Source: Parelaphostrongylus tenuis (Eukaryota; Nematoda; Chromadorea; Rhabditida; Metastrongylidae). Taken from it: a stretch of DNA of 64,000 nt. Below, in pieces: positions 12,169 to 22,879 of this stretch. Numbering within the stretch: position 1 is the first letter of the stretch; each line of letters opens with the position of its first letter. The notes beneath the pieces are model-generated. The model saw only the letters and a program-made list of their open reading frames with translations, searched no databases and was not told the origin of the DNA. Location of the stretch: the NCBI GenBank assembly GCA_019055375.1, contig JAHQIW010006936.1:34604-98603 (forward strand). Reading direction: 5' to 3'. Position numbers and translations under genes: made by a program.

Positions 12169-12420
12169 CGCACGTGGCGCAGTGATTAGAGGTGCTCTGC
12201 GTTTCACACGAGGTCAATGGTTCGACCTCGTGCTAATGGCTCACCAAGCCATCCATCTCTCCGGAGTCGGTAAATTGGTACCAGACAGGTCTCAGACTTG
12301 TCTGGGAGGATAAGCAGCGCTGAATCGGTTTAGCGAGAGGCTACCGCGAGTCATTGTAAAGGCCAGATATGCATTCAATCACCTCAAACGAAGTTAAAAA
12401 TTGAAGTCGAATGCAGTGTA
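12169..12420 (+). mobile_element. tRNA-headed SINE (SINE1), copy 1
   Basis: It begins with GTGGCGCAGTGATTAGAGG (A-box-like) and, about 30 bases on, ATGGTTCGACCTCGTGCT (B-box-like). A shared body follows: CCATCCATCTCTCCGGAGTCGG, GGAGGATAAGCAGCGCTGA and CATTCAATCACCTCAAACGA. The same layout recurs at 15897, 18515, 24055 and 30778. A tRNA-derived head with a non-tRNA body is the SINE hallmark; no target duplication is clear. Confidence 0.75.
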
Positions 12421-12485
12421 ACGTCCGTGCTTACACACAGTATTCCCATAATGTCGGCTTAAAACAAGCATTACATCTAGTAGGG

Positions 12486-13127
12486 TGTAGCAACCGTTCC
12501 ACGGAACGGTCGCTACTTCTCTAAGCAATTGAGAGCGATCGCGACAATACCATGGCAGGAACATCGCTGCGGGACCCAGTCAATGGTCGCACCGCCCGCT
12601 GCTGCGGAGCGGCGATCAGGGCCGCCCACTTCTGCGGTCAGTCTCGTCTGGTCCTGGTGTCCTGATCGATCGTGTCCTCTTCCCTTCCTCCGCCGTCTTT
12701 GTCCCCTCTGGTTCTCCGCCTCTGCCCGACTCTACACTTCTGACTCTGCCCTCGTTGTTGTGTATGTGGCCACATAGTCCATCGACCCCGCTTATACTCT
12801 GTGAGCGGAGCTGGGAGCTACGGCGGTGGACCAAGCCTTTAGGGTTCTGTTCGGTCCGCCACCGGGCATGGGTCCAGCCCTTCCATACAGACCCACAGTT
12901 TTCTGATATATTTAATCACCCAGTGGTCCCATCCTCGGTGTACTGGTCTGCTCGGGCAAGCATAACTGCTTCCCGAGGTCCACCGCCTAGTCCGGCCCCG
13001 AAGACTACTCATCCAACTCATCCAACTCATCCATCCCATCCATCCCATCCATCTCATCCATCCAATCCTCCATTATTGAAGTCACGGTTACTTATCGTTA
13101 TTGTTATCGTACTCTTGTTATGTTATT

Positions 13128-13162
<35 letters not shown>

Positions 13163-13317
13163 CAGGTTGTCTTGGGTTGTCTATAATAAACCTAGTATTC
13201 TACTTGCGTCAGCAGCAACAGCCGTTGTGGCAAGCATTCAACACATCCAACTCAATAGCAACGGAGGACCTGTCCCCGTTGCTAAATCTGGTACAGTAGC
13301 CGACCTTTCTGAACACA
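12486..13317 (+). mobile_element. Solo LTR (832 bp) with 5-bp target duplication
   Basis: The element starts TGTAGCAACC and ends TTTCTGAACACA (TGT...ACA ends) and is flanked by TAGGG on both sides (12481-12485 and 13318-13322). Internally there is a GC-rich first half unlike the surroundings, an inverted motif ACCGTTCC/GGAACGGT near 12490, a CATCC-rich tract (13010-13070), a TA repeat (13131-13161) and AATAAA at 13185-13190. No gag or pol is present, so this is best read as the product of recombination between the two LTRs of a BEL- or gypsy-like element. The GC-rich open frames over it are not host genes. Confidence 0.7.
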
Positions 13318-13404
13318 TAGGGTTCATTTCATTACCACTTGCCGACCGACGTCGGTCGACTTGAGGCGACGCCTTTCTGATCATCGGTGAGTAGTTTTAA
13401 AGCG

Positions 13405-13580
13405 TTGCACGGTAGTGGTAGTAAGACGCGTCAGCCATATAGATGAAACGCGGGGTCTATTCCCGCCTAAGGCCGTGTTTTCGCTCACCACTCAATTCTC
13501 TTAGGTGTTTTGTGTAACATCATGACAATACGAAATAAGCAGTAAAAATATTAGAAATCTCGAGTATTAGTCATTACAAT
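13405..13580 (+). repeat. FB2 tRNA-like foldback fragment
   Basis: Contains GTAGTGGTAGTAAGACGCGT, ATGAAACGCGGGGTCTATTC, CCCGCCTAAGGCCGTGTTTT and CACCACTCAATTCTCTTAGG, then the AT-rich tail with AAGCAGTAAAAATATTAGAAA. This is the right half of the FB2 element. Confidence 0.65.
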
Positions 13581-13584
13581 AATT

Positions 13585-14058
13585 GGTGGAAAAAGCTGAC
13601 TTATAGAGCCCGATACAACATATAACAAAGTCAGCCCATTTTGACAGACCACAAAACATGCGTGGCTCGAATAATCATTATTTTGCATGATGACATTTTA
13701 ACTGTGATCTTGAGAGAGCACTCGAAACGAAAGATATGTTATATCAGATGTGCTAGTCAAGAGCAATCGAGTGTACTGCACTACGTGTTCGGTGATAATT
13801 TTATCGGACATAGAGTGTAAAATGTTCGTCGTCGCTACCTCCTAGTGTGGGGAGTGGAGCACTCACACAGTGCTAGCAAAAGACGAGAAAGGGTAACTGC
13901 CCGACTGACGAGACTGCAAGGTCTAAACACGTCTATCGGGCTCTATAGGTCAGCCCTCTTATAACAGAGCGCATGACATGCTTGGCTCATAAGTGATTTC
14001 ATGACATATTGAAAATTTGAGTTGTGGTCTTGAGAAAACACTCGAAACAAAACATTAC
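13585..14058 (-). repeat. Diverged FB1 foldback, inverted orientation, two partial units
   Basis: Minus-strand FB1 landmarks are recognisable: CTGACTTATAGAGCCCGATAC at the left edge on the plus strand, then ACTCGAAACGAAAGATATG, GTGTAAAATGTTCGTCGTCG, GCCCGACTGACGAGACTGC and a second ACTCGAAACAAAACAT. Older than the 7791 and 22880 copies. Confidence 0.65.
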
Positions 14059-14059
14059 A

Positions 14060-14285
14060 TTAGCTGTCAGCTCAACTTTGTTTATAGAGCAAAATCGCTT
14101 ACCCGTCTTAACCTGTTAAAGGTAGGCTGCTGATAGCTAACATAGAGATGCTGAAGAATGAGTGGGGGTGCAAATATGCTTTGGTGGTGTAGTGATAGTA
14201 GCACACGACTCCGGTATGAATTAAAGCGGATTCGACTTCCGCTTAAGGCCATGTTTTTGCCCACCACTCAAATCTTTTAGGAATA
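14060..14285 (+). repeat. FB2 tRNA-like copy, degenerate
   Basis: It has GCTGTCAGCTCAACTTTGTTTATAGAGC, a TGCTGATAGCTAACATAGAGATGCTGAAGAATGAGTGG block, then GGTGGTGTAGTGATAGTAGCAC and TTCGACTTCCGCTTAAGGCC (each as in the 19999 copy with changes). The tRNA cloverleaf is no longer intact. Confidence 0.65.
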
Positions 14286-14289
14286 TACT

Positions 14290-15890
14290 TTTGAAGTACT
14301 GCTGTCAAAACTAACAGAAACGATTTGAAGTGAGTGACATGGATTGCAATTGATTTGCAGCTTTTTTTAGCACTGCAGGAGATAGCCGCATTTGGCCTCC
14401 AGAAAAGGCTGAACGTGCCCGGTGAGGAGGCTAATGGCGTCACATTGCAGGGACGATCACCCACCAGTCAAAGTGGCTCCTGAAAGAAGTGACGTGAGAA
14501 TTTATCTATGTGTATTATTCCTTTCTCTTTCCGAAAGTTCTGCTTCAATGTTGTAAATCTACGGGACCATTTATGTTACTTACTTCTTAACAGCAAGCTA
14601 TTTTTGCAGACTTGAATGGCTAGTATTAGTGAACAAATACGATTCCGCCTTTACTTTTTTTCTGTAATATTAGTAAAAAGAAAAAATGCAGTTTTTTTTA
14701 AAAGTGCGTCGACAAAGGTATTTATATGCATGTTTTTTTATATCAGAGTTTTTATAGAACTTTTACGGTGACGCCTTTCGTATACGAAAAACGCCATTTC
14801 CGAAAACATTACCTTGCAGATTTATCAGCCAAATTAATTAAAATTCCTTGATTGTAAAATGTTTCAATTGAGCATTTTCTTGCGAAAATTTTGATATGCA
14901 ACTTACTGACACCTGCCTTAAGATGGAGCTGTGGGGAGAACAAATCAGTTTTCTACTCACACACGAATGGCGCTTAGGGGAAATTTTGGTGAAGCGGCGC
15001 TTAAGATCAACTGCCTGGTTCCATGTTGATTTTGTGCTCGGCGAGCGCAATTCGTTACGATGACAATTTTGTAGTTTCTCAATAAAATTTGGATTCTTAT
15101 CATCACTAGAGGGAGTTCTATCGTTAGTAAGAGAGAGAATAAGATAAATGGGACTTCAATAAAACTATATTTGGTTGGAACATGTCAAAGCAATCATAAA
15201 ACAACGAAATGTTCTCCAAAAGTGATGCTGCACATTGTAATGCGATGCGATTTCAACGATAATTCGCAAAAATTCTTTCGTAACTAATAAACTTCAAGAG
15301 TTGAAGCTTTTTTGAAGTTGCGAAAGAGACTTTGCTCTATTGTTATTTGGGTGAAAACATTTGATATATCCACTAGCAGTCTTCAAGATCATCGTTTCAT
15401 AGGCGTAACCTGGAAATCCTATCATTGCTAGTCTCTAATCAACATATATTGGAAAGGTAACCCAAATACTTTCAAGAGAATAATATTTCTAACTCTTATG
15501 GAATCAATCTCTTTCATCAGCTTTTATCCACATTTCACTCACGTTTACTACTCATATCCTATATCAAGAGCAATAACTTCTGTTCATTGCTATGAATAGG
15601 CGTCAATAACCAATAATCAATATTATATCGTCAAATGATAAATTGCGGTGATAAATTTTGCACTTCCGAATAAAATTATACGAGACAAATCTTCCAATTT
15701 TGTTATAATCTCATGACATATACCTCAAAATCATCATTGTGATGGGAAGTTACAGTACAATGGATTAGTTTGCCCCAAAAAGTGTTGCACACCGCATGCC
15801 ATGCACTAAACTCATTCAAATTTCCCATCACCAGTGTAATTCAGGAGTTGGGACCTTTATAGAAAACGCAACTCCTTTTTCTATTCTTTG
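14290..15890. other. No recognisable gene
   Basis: AT-rich DNA with only short frames on both strands, no motif I could name and no splice-bounded exon. Confidence 0.5.
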
Positions 15891-15896
15891 AAAACA

Positions 15897-16130
15897 GCTC
15901 GTGTGGCGCATGGTTAGAGGTGGTCTGAGTCGTACACAAGGTCGATGGTCGATCTCGCGCTCAGAATTCACCAGGCCATCCATCCTTTCGGGGTCGGTGG
16001 TCTGGGAGGATAAGCGACGATGACTCGATACAACGGAGGCCACCGCGAATCATTGTAAAGGCCAAATACGCATTCAGTCATCTCAAACAAAGTTTAAAAA
16101 TGAAGACGATTGCATCGCGCGTCCCTCAGG
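15897..16130 (+). mobile_element. SINE1, copy 2
   Basis: GTGTGGCGCATGGTTAGAGG and GGTCGATGGTCGATCTCGCG form the head; CCATCCATCCTTTCGGGGTC, GGAGGATAAGCGACGATGA and ATTCAGTCATCTCAAACAAA form the body. The B-box has lost a base relative to copy 1. Confidence 0.7.
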
Positions 16131-17589
16131 GATTGATCACGCCGAGAGTTTTGTTTTTTATCTTTTATCCTTCGAGAAATATGAGTATTTTCATCATCTT
16201 GTACATTGCTATGAACATTGGTTTGAAAGCAGCATTTGCCACTGGACAAGAGCGCTGATTCAGGCATTCTAGGCATTCCTTTTTAGTTGATTGGTCTCAA
16301 GGCGTACTATAGCACTTTGTCCGGTTCCAAGATAAATTCAATAGAACTATCTATAGCCGGTTGCGTGGTAGCATACTTGTAAACAATGTCAAAGGAGAGA
16401 TCGATAATGAATCTGATGATTGCGTGAAAGACAATACATTTGTCACAGATACTGAGTCAAGTAAAGCTCTATCACCCAAAACCCTCCTTTTTGATGACGA
16501 TAAACAGGTGTTAGAAGCAACCTAATGCTGACATGCAAAAAGCTGACCAACTTTCAGGAACTGTGCTTGACCAATCACTACAAGCTGATTGGAGGGCAGG
16601 CAAAATCTGTGAAATAGTACACAGCTGAATGGAAAAAGACCATAGATTAGTGCTGTGAAAAAGAGTATAAACATTGTGAGTGGTGGGTTTTCAGCATGCT
16701 CCTGATCAGTGTGACTACCCAACTTTTTGACCGTTCAGTAAAGGTTTTTAACAGAATCTTCATGACATAAAAATATGTGAGAGATTTTGGTGACGAAAAT
16801 TCAAAAGATGGGCTTTTTAGAATCGCGTCTTGCAAAATCTTCGCGACATAGAGCAAAAATAGCTGAGAGGCTCTGCCTTTCCAGGTATGCAGCTCTTTGA
16901 AAGGTAGAAATTTTTGGAACATGGCATTCCTCTAAAAGAAATTGGCCCATACAACTCTTTCCAGTAACATTCAGTCTTTCCGTGACGATGTACTAGGCTG
17001 AAAGTCCAAAATTTTCATAGGATTAAGCAAGGCTTGCGTTGGAGTTAAAACAGTGCACTCCTAGAGCAAAAAATAACAAGGATAAAGCTGTTGGTGTCGA
17101 AAAATCTTTTAAAGATGCGCCATGCAATCGTCTTCAAATTATATTCTCGTTTGAGGTGATGCCTAGGCCTCGGTAAACGGAGGATGACTGTCAACTCCTC
17201 AACCGGCAACTACTAGGATCTGCACGTTTCGGTCAGTAATGTAACAGAATTGTTCAAGTAAATCTGACCTGTTCAATGACACGCGTAAAGAAAGTTAAAA
17301 AACTTCCTTTTAATCCAGCCGCATGCTTGAATCCAAGACCCATGAGTGATAAATATGTAGAAAACCAGCCCTGACTCGTGACGCCTTATTGATTCGTCTC
17401 ACAGTATTCTTTTTTCATTGTGTCGATGCCTGTGCCTTTAACATTCAGTTTGGTTTTCGTCTTCTTCTTAAGAATACGTGCCGTCTGATAACCTACAAAA
17501 CACCAAATAGTTTATACAACAAACATCGCTACTCTACGACTGCATTTGAACGCGACTCATACGAATCCTCGCTTGTGATGAAAGCCTGA
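16131..17589. other. No recognisable gene
   Basis: A 91-codon minus-strand frame (16647-16922) has no motif. The 17520-17620 part resembles 21840-21930 (CATTTGAACGCGACTCATACG versus CATTTCAACGCGGCTTATAAG), so some of this is a dispersed repeat. Confidence 0.4.
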
Positions 17590-17669
17590 TCAGTGGCTAC
17601 ATCGATGTTGACCAGGAATTCGCTTCGTGTCAAACACTTCTCGTCTGAGGATATGATAGTTGAGTACAG

Positions 17670-17800
17670 GATAGGTGCGTTGTAGCGTAAAAAGAGTGGT
17701 GGAAAAACGGACGTCAGTAGTGGAACAATGTAAAAGGGGAAACACGCGCACCCGGACAGAGTGCGATGAAAGTTTGAGTCCCGCCTGATGCAAAAGTTCT
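17670..17800 (+). repeat. tRNA-like repeat variant
   Basis: GCGTTGTAGCGTAAAAAGAG ... GAAAGTTTGAGTCCCGCCTGATGC. The GTTTGAGTCC is B-box-like and the 5' part recurs near 42295 (GCGTTGTAGCGAAGAAAGAG). A minor relative of FB2, too decayed to define ends. Confidence 0.35.
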
Positions 17801-18029
17801 TCACATTACTCTACATCCCTGGATATGTCAATAACATCATGCCTCCGCTAAAGTGATCAAATGAAAAGATTTCTAGTTGGTCACCCAATAGTTGAATATG
17901 ATATGTTGTATGTAAGCCAGATTAGAACATTCTTCAATGTATGCAAAAATATTTAAGCAGACCTTGTACATACACAACGCATCAGATCAAATTATACCAT
18001 TTATGAAGAGACCACTAAGCATCAGTGAT

Positions 18030-18270
18030 AACCAGCGGCGTCGGTATCGACCCCCTGCCTGCTCCCATGCGCTTGTTTCTTCTGACTAAGAAAGAAATGA
18101 CTTGCCTACACGGGCTCGAACGTCTCATCGGCTGATGGCCGAATGGGGACGAAGATGGTTAAACTCAGTATCAAAAGGTACTGATCGGTGTCCGGCCGCC
18201 CACTTGTGATCATGCCACAGACCCAAATTTTTGGAATGCCATTCCGGGAACCTGGTGTGGCGACAAGCGT
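18030..18270 (+). repeat. Dispersed repeat R3, copy 1
   Basis: Shares an ordered set of blocks with 21030-21295, 21990-22262 and 22540-22765: AGTATCAAAAGGTACT, GTGTCCGGCC..CCACTTGTG, CCAAATTTTTGGAATGCCATT and GGTGTGGCGACAAG. No coding capacity. Three of the four copies lie within 1.8 kb, the fourth 3 kb away. Confidence 0.7.
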
Positions 18271-18514
18271 TGGCAGATTGTAAAGTTGAGCCCCACGTCT
18301 CATGATGATCATGGCGTCCGTTCTGGGAATACTGTCTAAGTCTCGAACCATAGGCGGTCCTCACAACGTTATTTTTAGTATCTCAAAAGCTATTAATCAT
18401 CTAAGCACGTGGAGAAGTGGTAGTGGGTCTGTGATTCCATGCAACTGCGGATGAGAAAAGTGTTCCTGCGAAATTTATTCCGCATTTTTCAGTGTTAACT
18501 GTACAACTAGGAAA

Positions 18515-18775
18515 GCGCCTGGCGCAGTGGCTAGAGGTGCTCTGCGTCGCACATAAGGTCGATGGTTCGATATCGTGCTCATAGTTTCTAAGCCGTCTAT
18601 TTTGGCGGTAAGGGATAATGCCACCACACTAGTCTCATACTTCTCTGAATAGACATCAGCACTGATTCGATGCAACGAGAGGCCAACGCGAGTCATTGTA
18701 AAGGCCATATATGCATTCAGTCACCTCAAACGAAGTTAGAAATTGAAGATGAATGCATAGCGCATCCCTCAAGGA
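18515..18775 (+). mobile_element. SINE1, copy 3
   Basis: GCGCCTGGCGCAGTGGCTAG and GGTCGATGGTTCGATATCGTG form an almost canonical head. The body has GGATAATGCC, CACTGATTCGATGCAACGAG and CATTCAGTCACCTCAAACGA. Confidence 0.75.
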
Positions 18776-19409
18776 CTGCTCAGCGTCGAGAGCTCTGATT
18801 GTACGATGAGTGCTCCAGTGTTGTCGCGCAACAGTAGTTTTTGAGCACAGCACTAACAAATGCCACTCTTGATTCATACCTAAGTTTGAAATCTTTGAAC
18901 ATACCGGTTGACTTCGTAGTTTGAAAGCATATCATTCAAACAAGAAGCTGTGTGCTCACGTTCAGTTGGTTGTGTTGCCGAGGACTAATGTAAAGGTTAG
19001 GGCCATGTTTCATACGACTGGGTTATCTTTCGAGAAAAAAAAAGACCTCCGTATGTTCAGTTGAGAGTTTTTTCTCATCATGACTATGGCAGAATTGAAG
19101 CGTACGGCATTCTTTTCCTTAATACTAGGTCAGATCTAGTAATCATAGCATATTTTGGTAATAAAATAGACGTTTCTTCAGCAATGTGAAGGATGAATGT
19201 GAGCCTTACTCACATCACAAATATGTTTTAATGTGTACAACTCGGTGCTTATGTTCTACACTATCGTACAAACTTGGTATTTCTGTAGAAAAGAGCAGAG
19301 AACAAAAAAGGTGAATTTAGAAATGTCGTCTGTGGGTGTATATCTTGCTCATAGCGATCTTTGTTGAATATGAGAGTGTGCGCCGTCATAACAACTATCT
19401 TATGTAAAA
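18776..19409. other. No recognisable gene
   Basis: Part (18830-18950) is similar to 21450-21570 (AGTTTTTGAGCA... and GAAAGCATATCATTCA in both), so it is repeat-derived. No exons seen. Confidence 0.4.
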
Positions 19410-19422
19410 TTCTATTGTTAAG

Positions 19423-20101
19423 AAATTATGATATTTTCACTGCTTTTTTCGCAGTGTTATTATGTTACTTATAGAACTAAGAGAATCGAGTGGTGAACAA
19501 AAACACGGCCTCAGGCGGGAATCGAACCCACGTTTCATCCTATCCGGGACGCGTGCTCTACCACTACACCACTGAGGCACATTTGCCCGACCACTCATTC
19601 TTCACATCTCAATGTTAGCTATCAGCCACCAACCTTTGACAGGTTTGGTCGGGCTATGCGATTTCGCTTTATAAACCCAGTTGAGCTGATAGCTATTCTA
19701 ATTACTAATACTTCGAAATTATGATATTTTCACTGCTTTTTTTCGCAGTGTTATTATGTTACTTATAGAACTAAGAGAATCGAGTGGTGAACAAAAACAC
19801 AGTAACATAATAAGTAACATAATAACACTGCGAAAAAAAGCAGTGAAAATATCATAATTTCGAAAGTATTAGTAATTAGAATAGCTATCAGCTCAACTGG
19901 GTTTATAAAGCGAAATCGCATACCCGACCAAACCTGTCAAAGGTTGGTGGCTGATAGCTAACATTGAGATGTTGAAGAATGAGTGGTCGGGCAAATGTGC
20001 CTCAGTGGTGTAGTGGTAGAGCACGCGTCCCCGGATAGGATGAAACGTGGGTTCGATTCCCGCCTGAGGCCGTGTTTTTGTTCACCACTCGATTCTCTTA
20101 G
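19423..20101. mobile_element. FB2 foldback element with two inverted tRNA-like segments and possible 13-bp TSD
   Basis: The two halves are inverted copies: the left half reads tRNA-like on the minus strand (19508-19578), the right half on the plus strand (19999-20070). Between them lies a second direct copy of the left end (19717-19800) followed by its reverse complement. Flanks carry TTCTATTGTTAAG at 19410-19422 and 20102-20114, a candidate target duplication, although TTCTAT is also adjacent to the conserved element end. No protein is encoded. Other copies occur at 7055, 13405, 14060, 29330, 52843 and 57025. Confidence 0.75.
19999..20070 (+). other. tRNA-shaped segment (72 nt) inside FB2
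   Basis: It folds as a cloverleaf on paper. The acceptor GCCTCAG/CTGAGGC is perfect (7 pairs), the D arm is GTGT/GCAC, the anticodon stem CGTCC/GGATG has a 7-nt loop CCGGATA, the variable loop is AAAC, and the T arm is GTGGG/CCCGC around TTCGATT. A-box (GGTGTAGTGGTAGAGC) and B-box (GGTTCGATTCC) are near consensus, closest by eye to the tRNA-Gly/Glu type. Position 33 is C rather than U and there is no CCA, so a working tRNA is doubtful. The opposite half (19508-19578, minus) has lost one loop base. Confidence 0.55.
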
Positions 20102-20114
20102 TTCTATTGTTAAG

Positions 20115-20429
20115 GTTTATAAAACCACATTTTCTTTCCGTTGATGCTGCGATCGATGCTGTCGAGAAAAAATACATCGTGAAAACTTATAGAACACCAA
20201 TTCAAGACTCACACAAGATGTGTACTTGCAGGCTTCGATACTTTCTAATCCTTCATATTCAACCGTTTTTTCAGAATTTGCTCGAAACAATATGGTCTGA
20301 CAATATATTTTTGAGCCTCTCAAAACGTCTTCTAAATGAGCTTAGATCGTTTCGAGGGAAGTATCAGAAAAAAGTCGAGTATAAAGACATCATCAAAATA
20401 CCAGCCTTTAGCATCAACTGTTAATCACT
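20115..20429 (+). other. Open frame of about 100 codons, unrecognised
   Basis: A plus-strand frame runs from the FB2 insertion edge to 20424 with a Lys-rich end (GKYQKKVEYKDIIK). No motif, splice site or relative was recognised; the insertion of FB2 directly upstream would have cut any older gene. Confidence 0.2.
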
Positions 20430-20690
20430 GCAATGTTCGGTGATCATGTCACTGGACATGCAGTAATATGTTATCTCAGCCGTCTGTCAAATGAATTCAC
20501 TTTACACGCGGAAGTGTAAATTGTTCGTCGACGATTCCCTAAATGAAGGGGTCCTCCCCCAAAACGCAATGGTTCAAACAAAGGGCAATGGTTCAAACGA
20601 TGGGCACAATGAAACTAAAGAGGCTCCGGGGCTAATCTCGTGTATTGCACCGTACAAGTGCCTATAGATGACCTCTTGAAGAACTCAAAA
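20430..20690 (-). repeat. Distant FB1-family relative
   Basis: GTTCGGTGATCATGTCACTGG, ACACGCGGAAGTGTAAATTG..TCGTCG, and CTCGTGTATTGCACCGTACAAG follow the FB1 order in inverted orientation but with heavy divergence. A similar relative is at 27070-27350. Confidence 0.4.
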
Positions 20691-21029
20691 ACACATTGTC
20701 AAATTACATTGGAAACCACTGTATCAAAGAGAAATTCTTTTACCTATTGCAATTCGCAATTCATGTAACAACATTCTCCATGCTTTATATCATGTCAGCA
20801 AGGTTCATATAAGTTCTTTGTTGATAAATAGCAGAGGGAGATCAAATACGACCTTGTGTATGGCAAGGATTTGCTTCCCTACAATCAGTTCCCATTTTGA
20901 AAAAGTTATATATAATGTGTTATGTATAAATTTGATTCAATATACGAATACAATGACATAGTCAATATATCAAAGTAGCACTTGTACATATACCCATCAG
21001 AGATCGAAATGCACCACCTATTGAAGGAA

Positions 21030-22765
21030 ATATCACGAAGCATCAGCGATGGCGATGTCGAAACCAACGCACCGCGTGATTCGACGCGTCGTTTCGTCTG
21101 ACGGAGAGAGAAACGATTCGCTAACCTGCGCGAGATACGCTGCATTATCGCGTCAGTAGACGGGCAAACGTAAGTGTCATCGGTTATAACCTAGCATCAA
21201 AAGGTGCTAAGGGTGTCTGGCCTTCCACTTGTGGTTATGCCAAACCTAAATTTTTGGAGTGTTATTCCGGGTATTCGGTGTGGCGACGAGTTCGTTTGCT
21301 TCTTACTTATCTCCATACTATTTTTTACCTAGGCAACTACACAAGTGGTAGTTGGCTGGAGAGGTTTGATGTAATTAAGGGTGAAGGAGGTTTTCTAGTG
21401 AAAATTACTTCACATTTTGCAATGTTAAATGCAATTTATTGTTGTCACAAAGCACTAGTTTTTGAGCAGAGCTTTGACAGGTGCTGCATTTGTGGCTTGT
21501 GCCAATGTCCGGAATTTTTGAAAAGATTTGCTGATTTCTTGCTTCGAAAGCATATCATTCAGATGAAATCTTATCAACTCCTATAATTAGAGGAAAGCTT
21601 TATCGTAAATGATCAAGCAAAAAGGAGCCTTGGGTCAGCATACATAGCAGTGTAAGCAACAAGTGTACACAAAGAAATCTTTTTTTTACTCAAAGAATTC
21701 AGAACAAGGCAAGCAAATGTAACGAGTACGCAAGGTCATGCTTTGATCTCGTTTTGTTCGAGCAAATCTTCAAATCACTTCGAGTACAAAATCTCAATTA
21801 TCAGTTGAAATCTACAATACAACAAACGACTTCATGCTTGACAGCATTTCAACGCGGCTTATAAGAATTTCTCGTTGATGAATACCGATCGGAGACCAAA
21901 CGCTACCTCGGTGTTAGTCGGCAATTCGTTTTCTCACAATCTCATCGGTTACCTAAGTGTAATTAAACACCGCTTTACATGAGCAATCTGTTGGGGGTCG
22001 AAACGCTCTGTTCATAGCAAGACCGACCGCTCTGCGTGCTCCCACTGGTAGCGGTCTCTTCCGTCGGACTGAGAGAGAATTGATTTGCCCACCCGCGCGA
22101 GATACGATGCGTCGTGGCATGAGTTGGTGGCCGACGGGGCATGCTTTGGTTGTAGCCCAGTATCAAGAGGTACTAGGGGTGTCCGGCCTTCCATGTGTGG
22201 GCGTACCGTAAACCTAATTTTTGGAATGCCGCTCCGGGGATTTCCGGTGTGGCGATGAACGTTGATTGATTGTAGTGTGGGAGCGCTCTCAGTCGCTCTT
22301 TCCTGATTATAGAACGCTGGTGACTCAGTTCATCACCTGGGAACAGCTTTGATCTCCGCCTCTGTCGGTAGCGGCATCAAAAGTTTTCAAATAGACGAGT
22401 TCTCAACTTTCCTAATATTAATTGTTAAACGCGTGATCGAGTGTTGTTATACAACATAGGTCTTGAGTAGCTCCAGTAGTTTCTGAAGTCCTGTAATTTG
22501 GACTGTCACTTTCGATTGTCGATCTTGGAGATTTTATGCAACAATGTAAGCGATTTTCAAACCCGCCTGCGATACGCTGCATCTTTGAGGTGGCAGGGGA
22601 TTGAATTTCCAGTTGTGAATTGATCTCGCGTTTCACTCTTACTGGCTTGAACCTAGTGCCACAAGGCGCTGAGGGTGTTCGGTCTTCCGCTCGTGGTTGT
22701 ACCGCAAGCCTCAATTTTTGGAGTGCCAATCCGGAGTATCCGAAGTGGCGACAAGGTGACTATTT
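21030..22765 (+). repeat. Dispersed repeat R3, copies 2-4
   Basis: Copies at about 21030-21295, 21990-22262 and 22540-22765 each carry CGCGAGATACG or GCGATACGCTGC, then a TAGTATCAA-type block, GTGTCTGGCCTTCCACTTGTG or its variants, AATTTTTGGAGTG, and GTGTGGCGACGA. The 21454-21570 stretch matches 18830-18950. The 110-codon plus frame at 21254-21586 overlaps repeat and is unlikely to be a gene. Confidence 0.65.
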
Positions 22766-22879
22766 GAATAGGCATGCAGTTTGGTTAACCGCGAATCTTT
22801 AGGACCTGTGTAAGTAAAATGACGTCAAATTATCGATATTTCCAAAGCGACGGATTCTTCAAAGAAAACTTTCGTCAAC

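Noticed and set aside
12529..13186. GC-rich open frames up to 143 codons
   Set aside because: They lie inside a solo LTR with defined ends and target duplication and contain simple repeats.
19999..20070. Functional tRNA gene
   Set aside because: The cloverleaf is good, but position 33 is not U and the segment belongs to a repeated foldback element; described as tRNA-like only.
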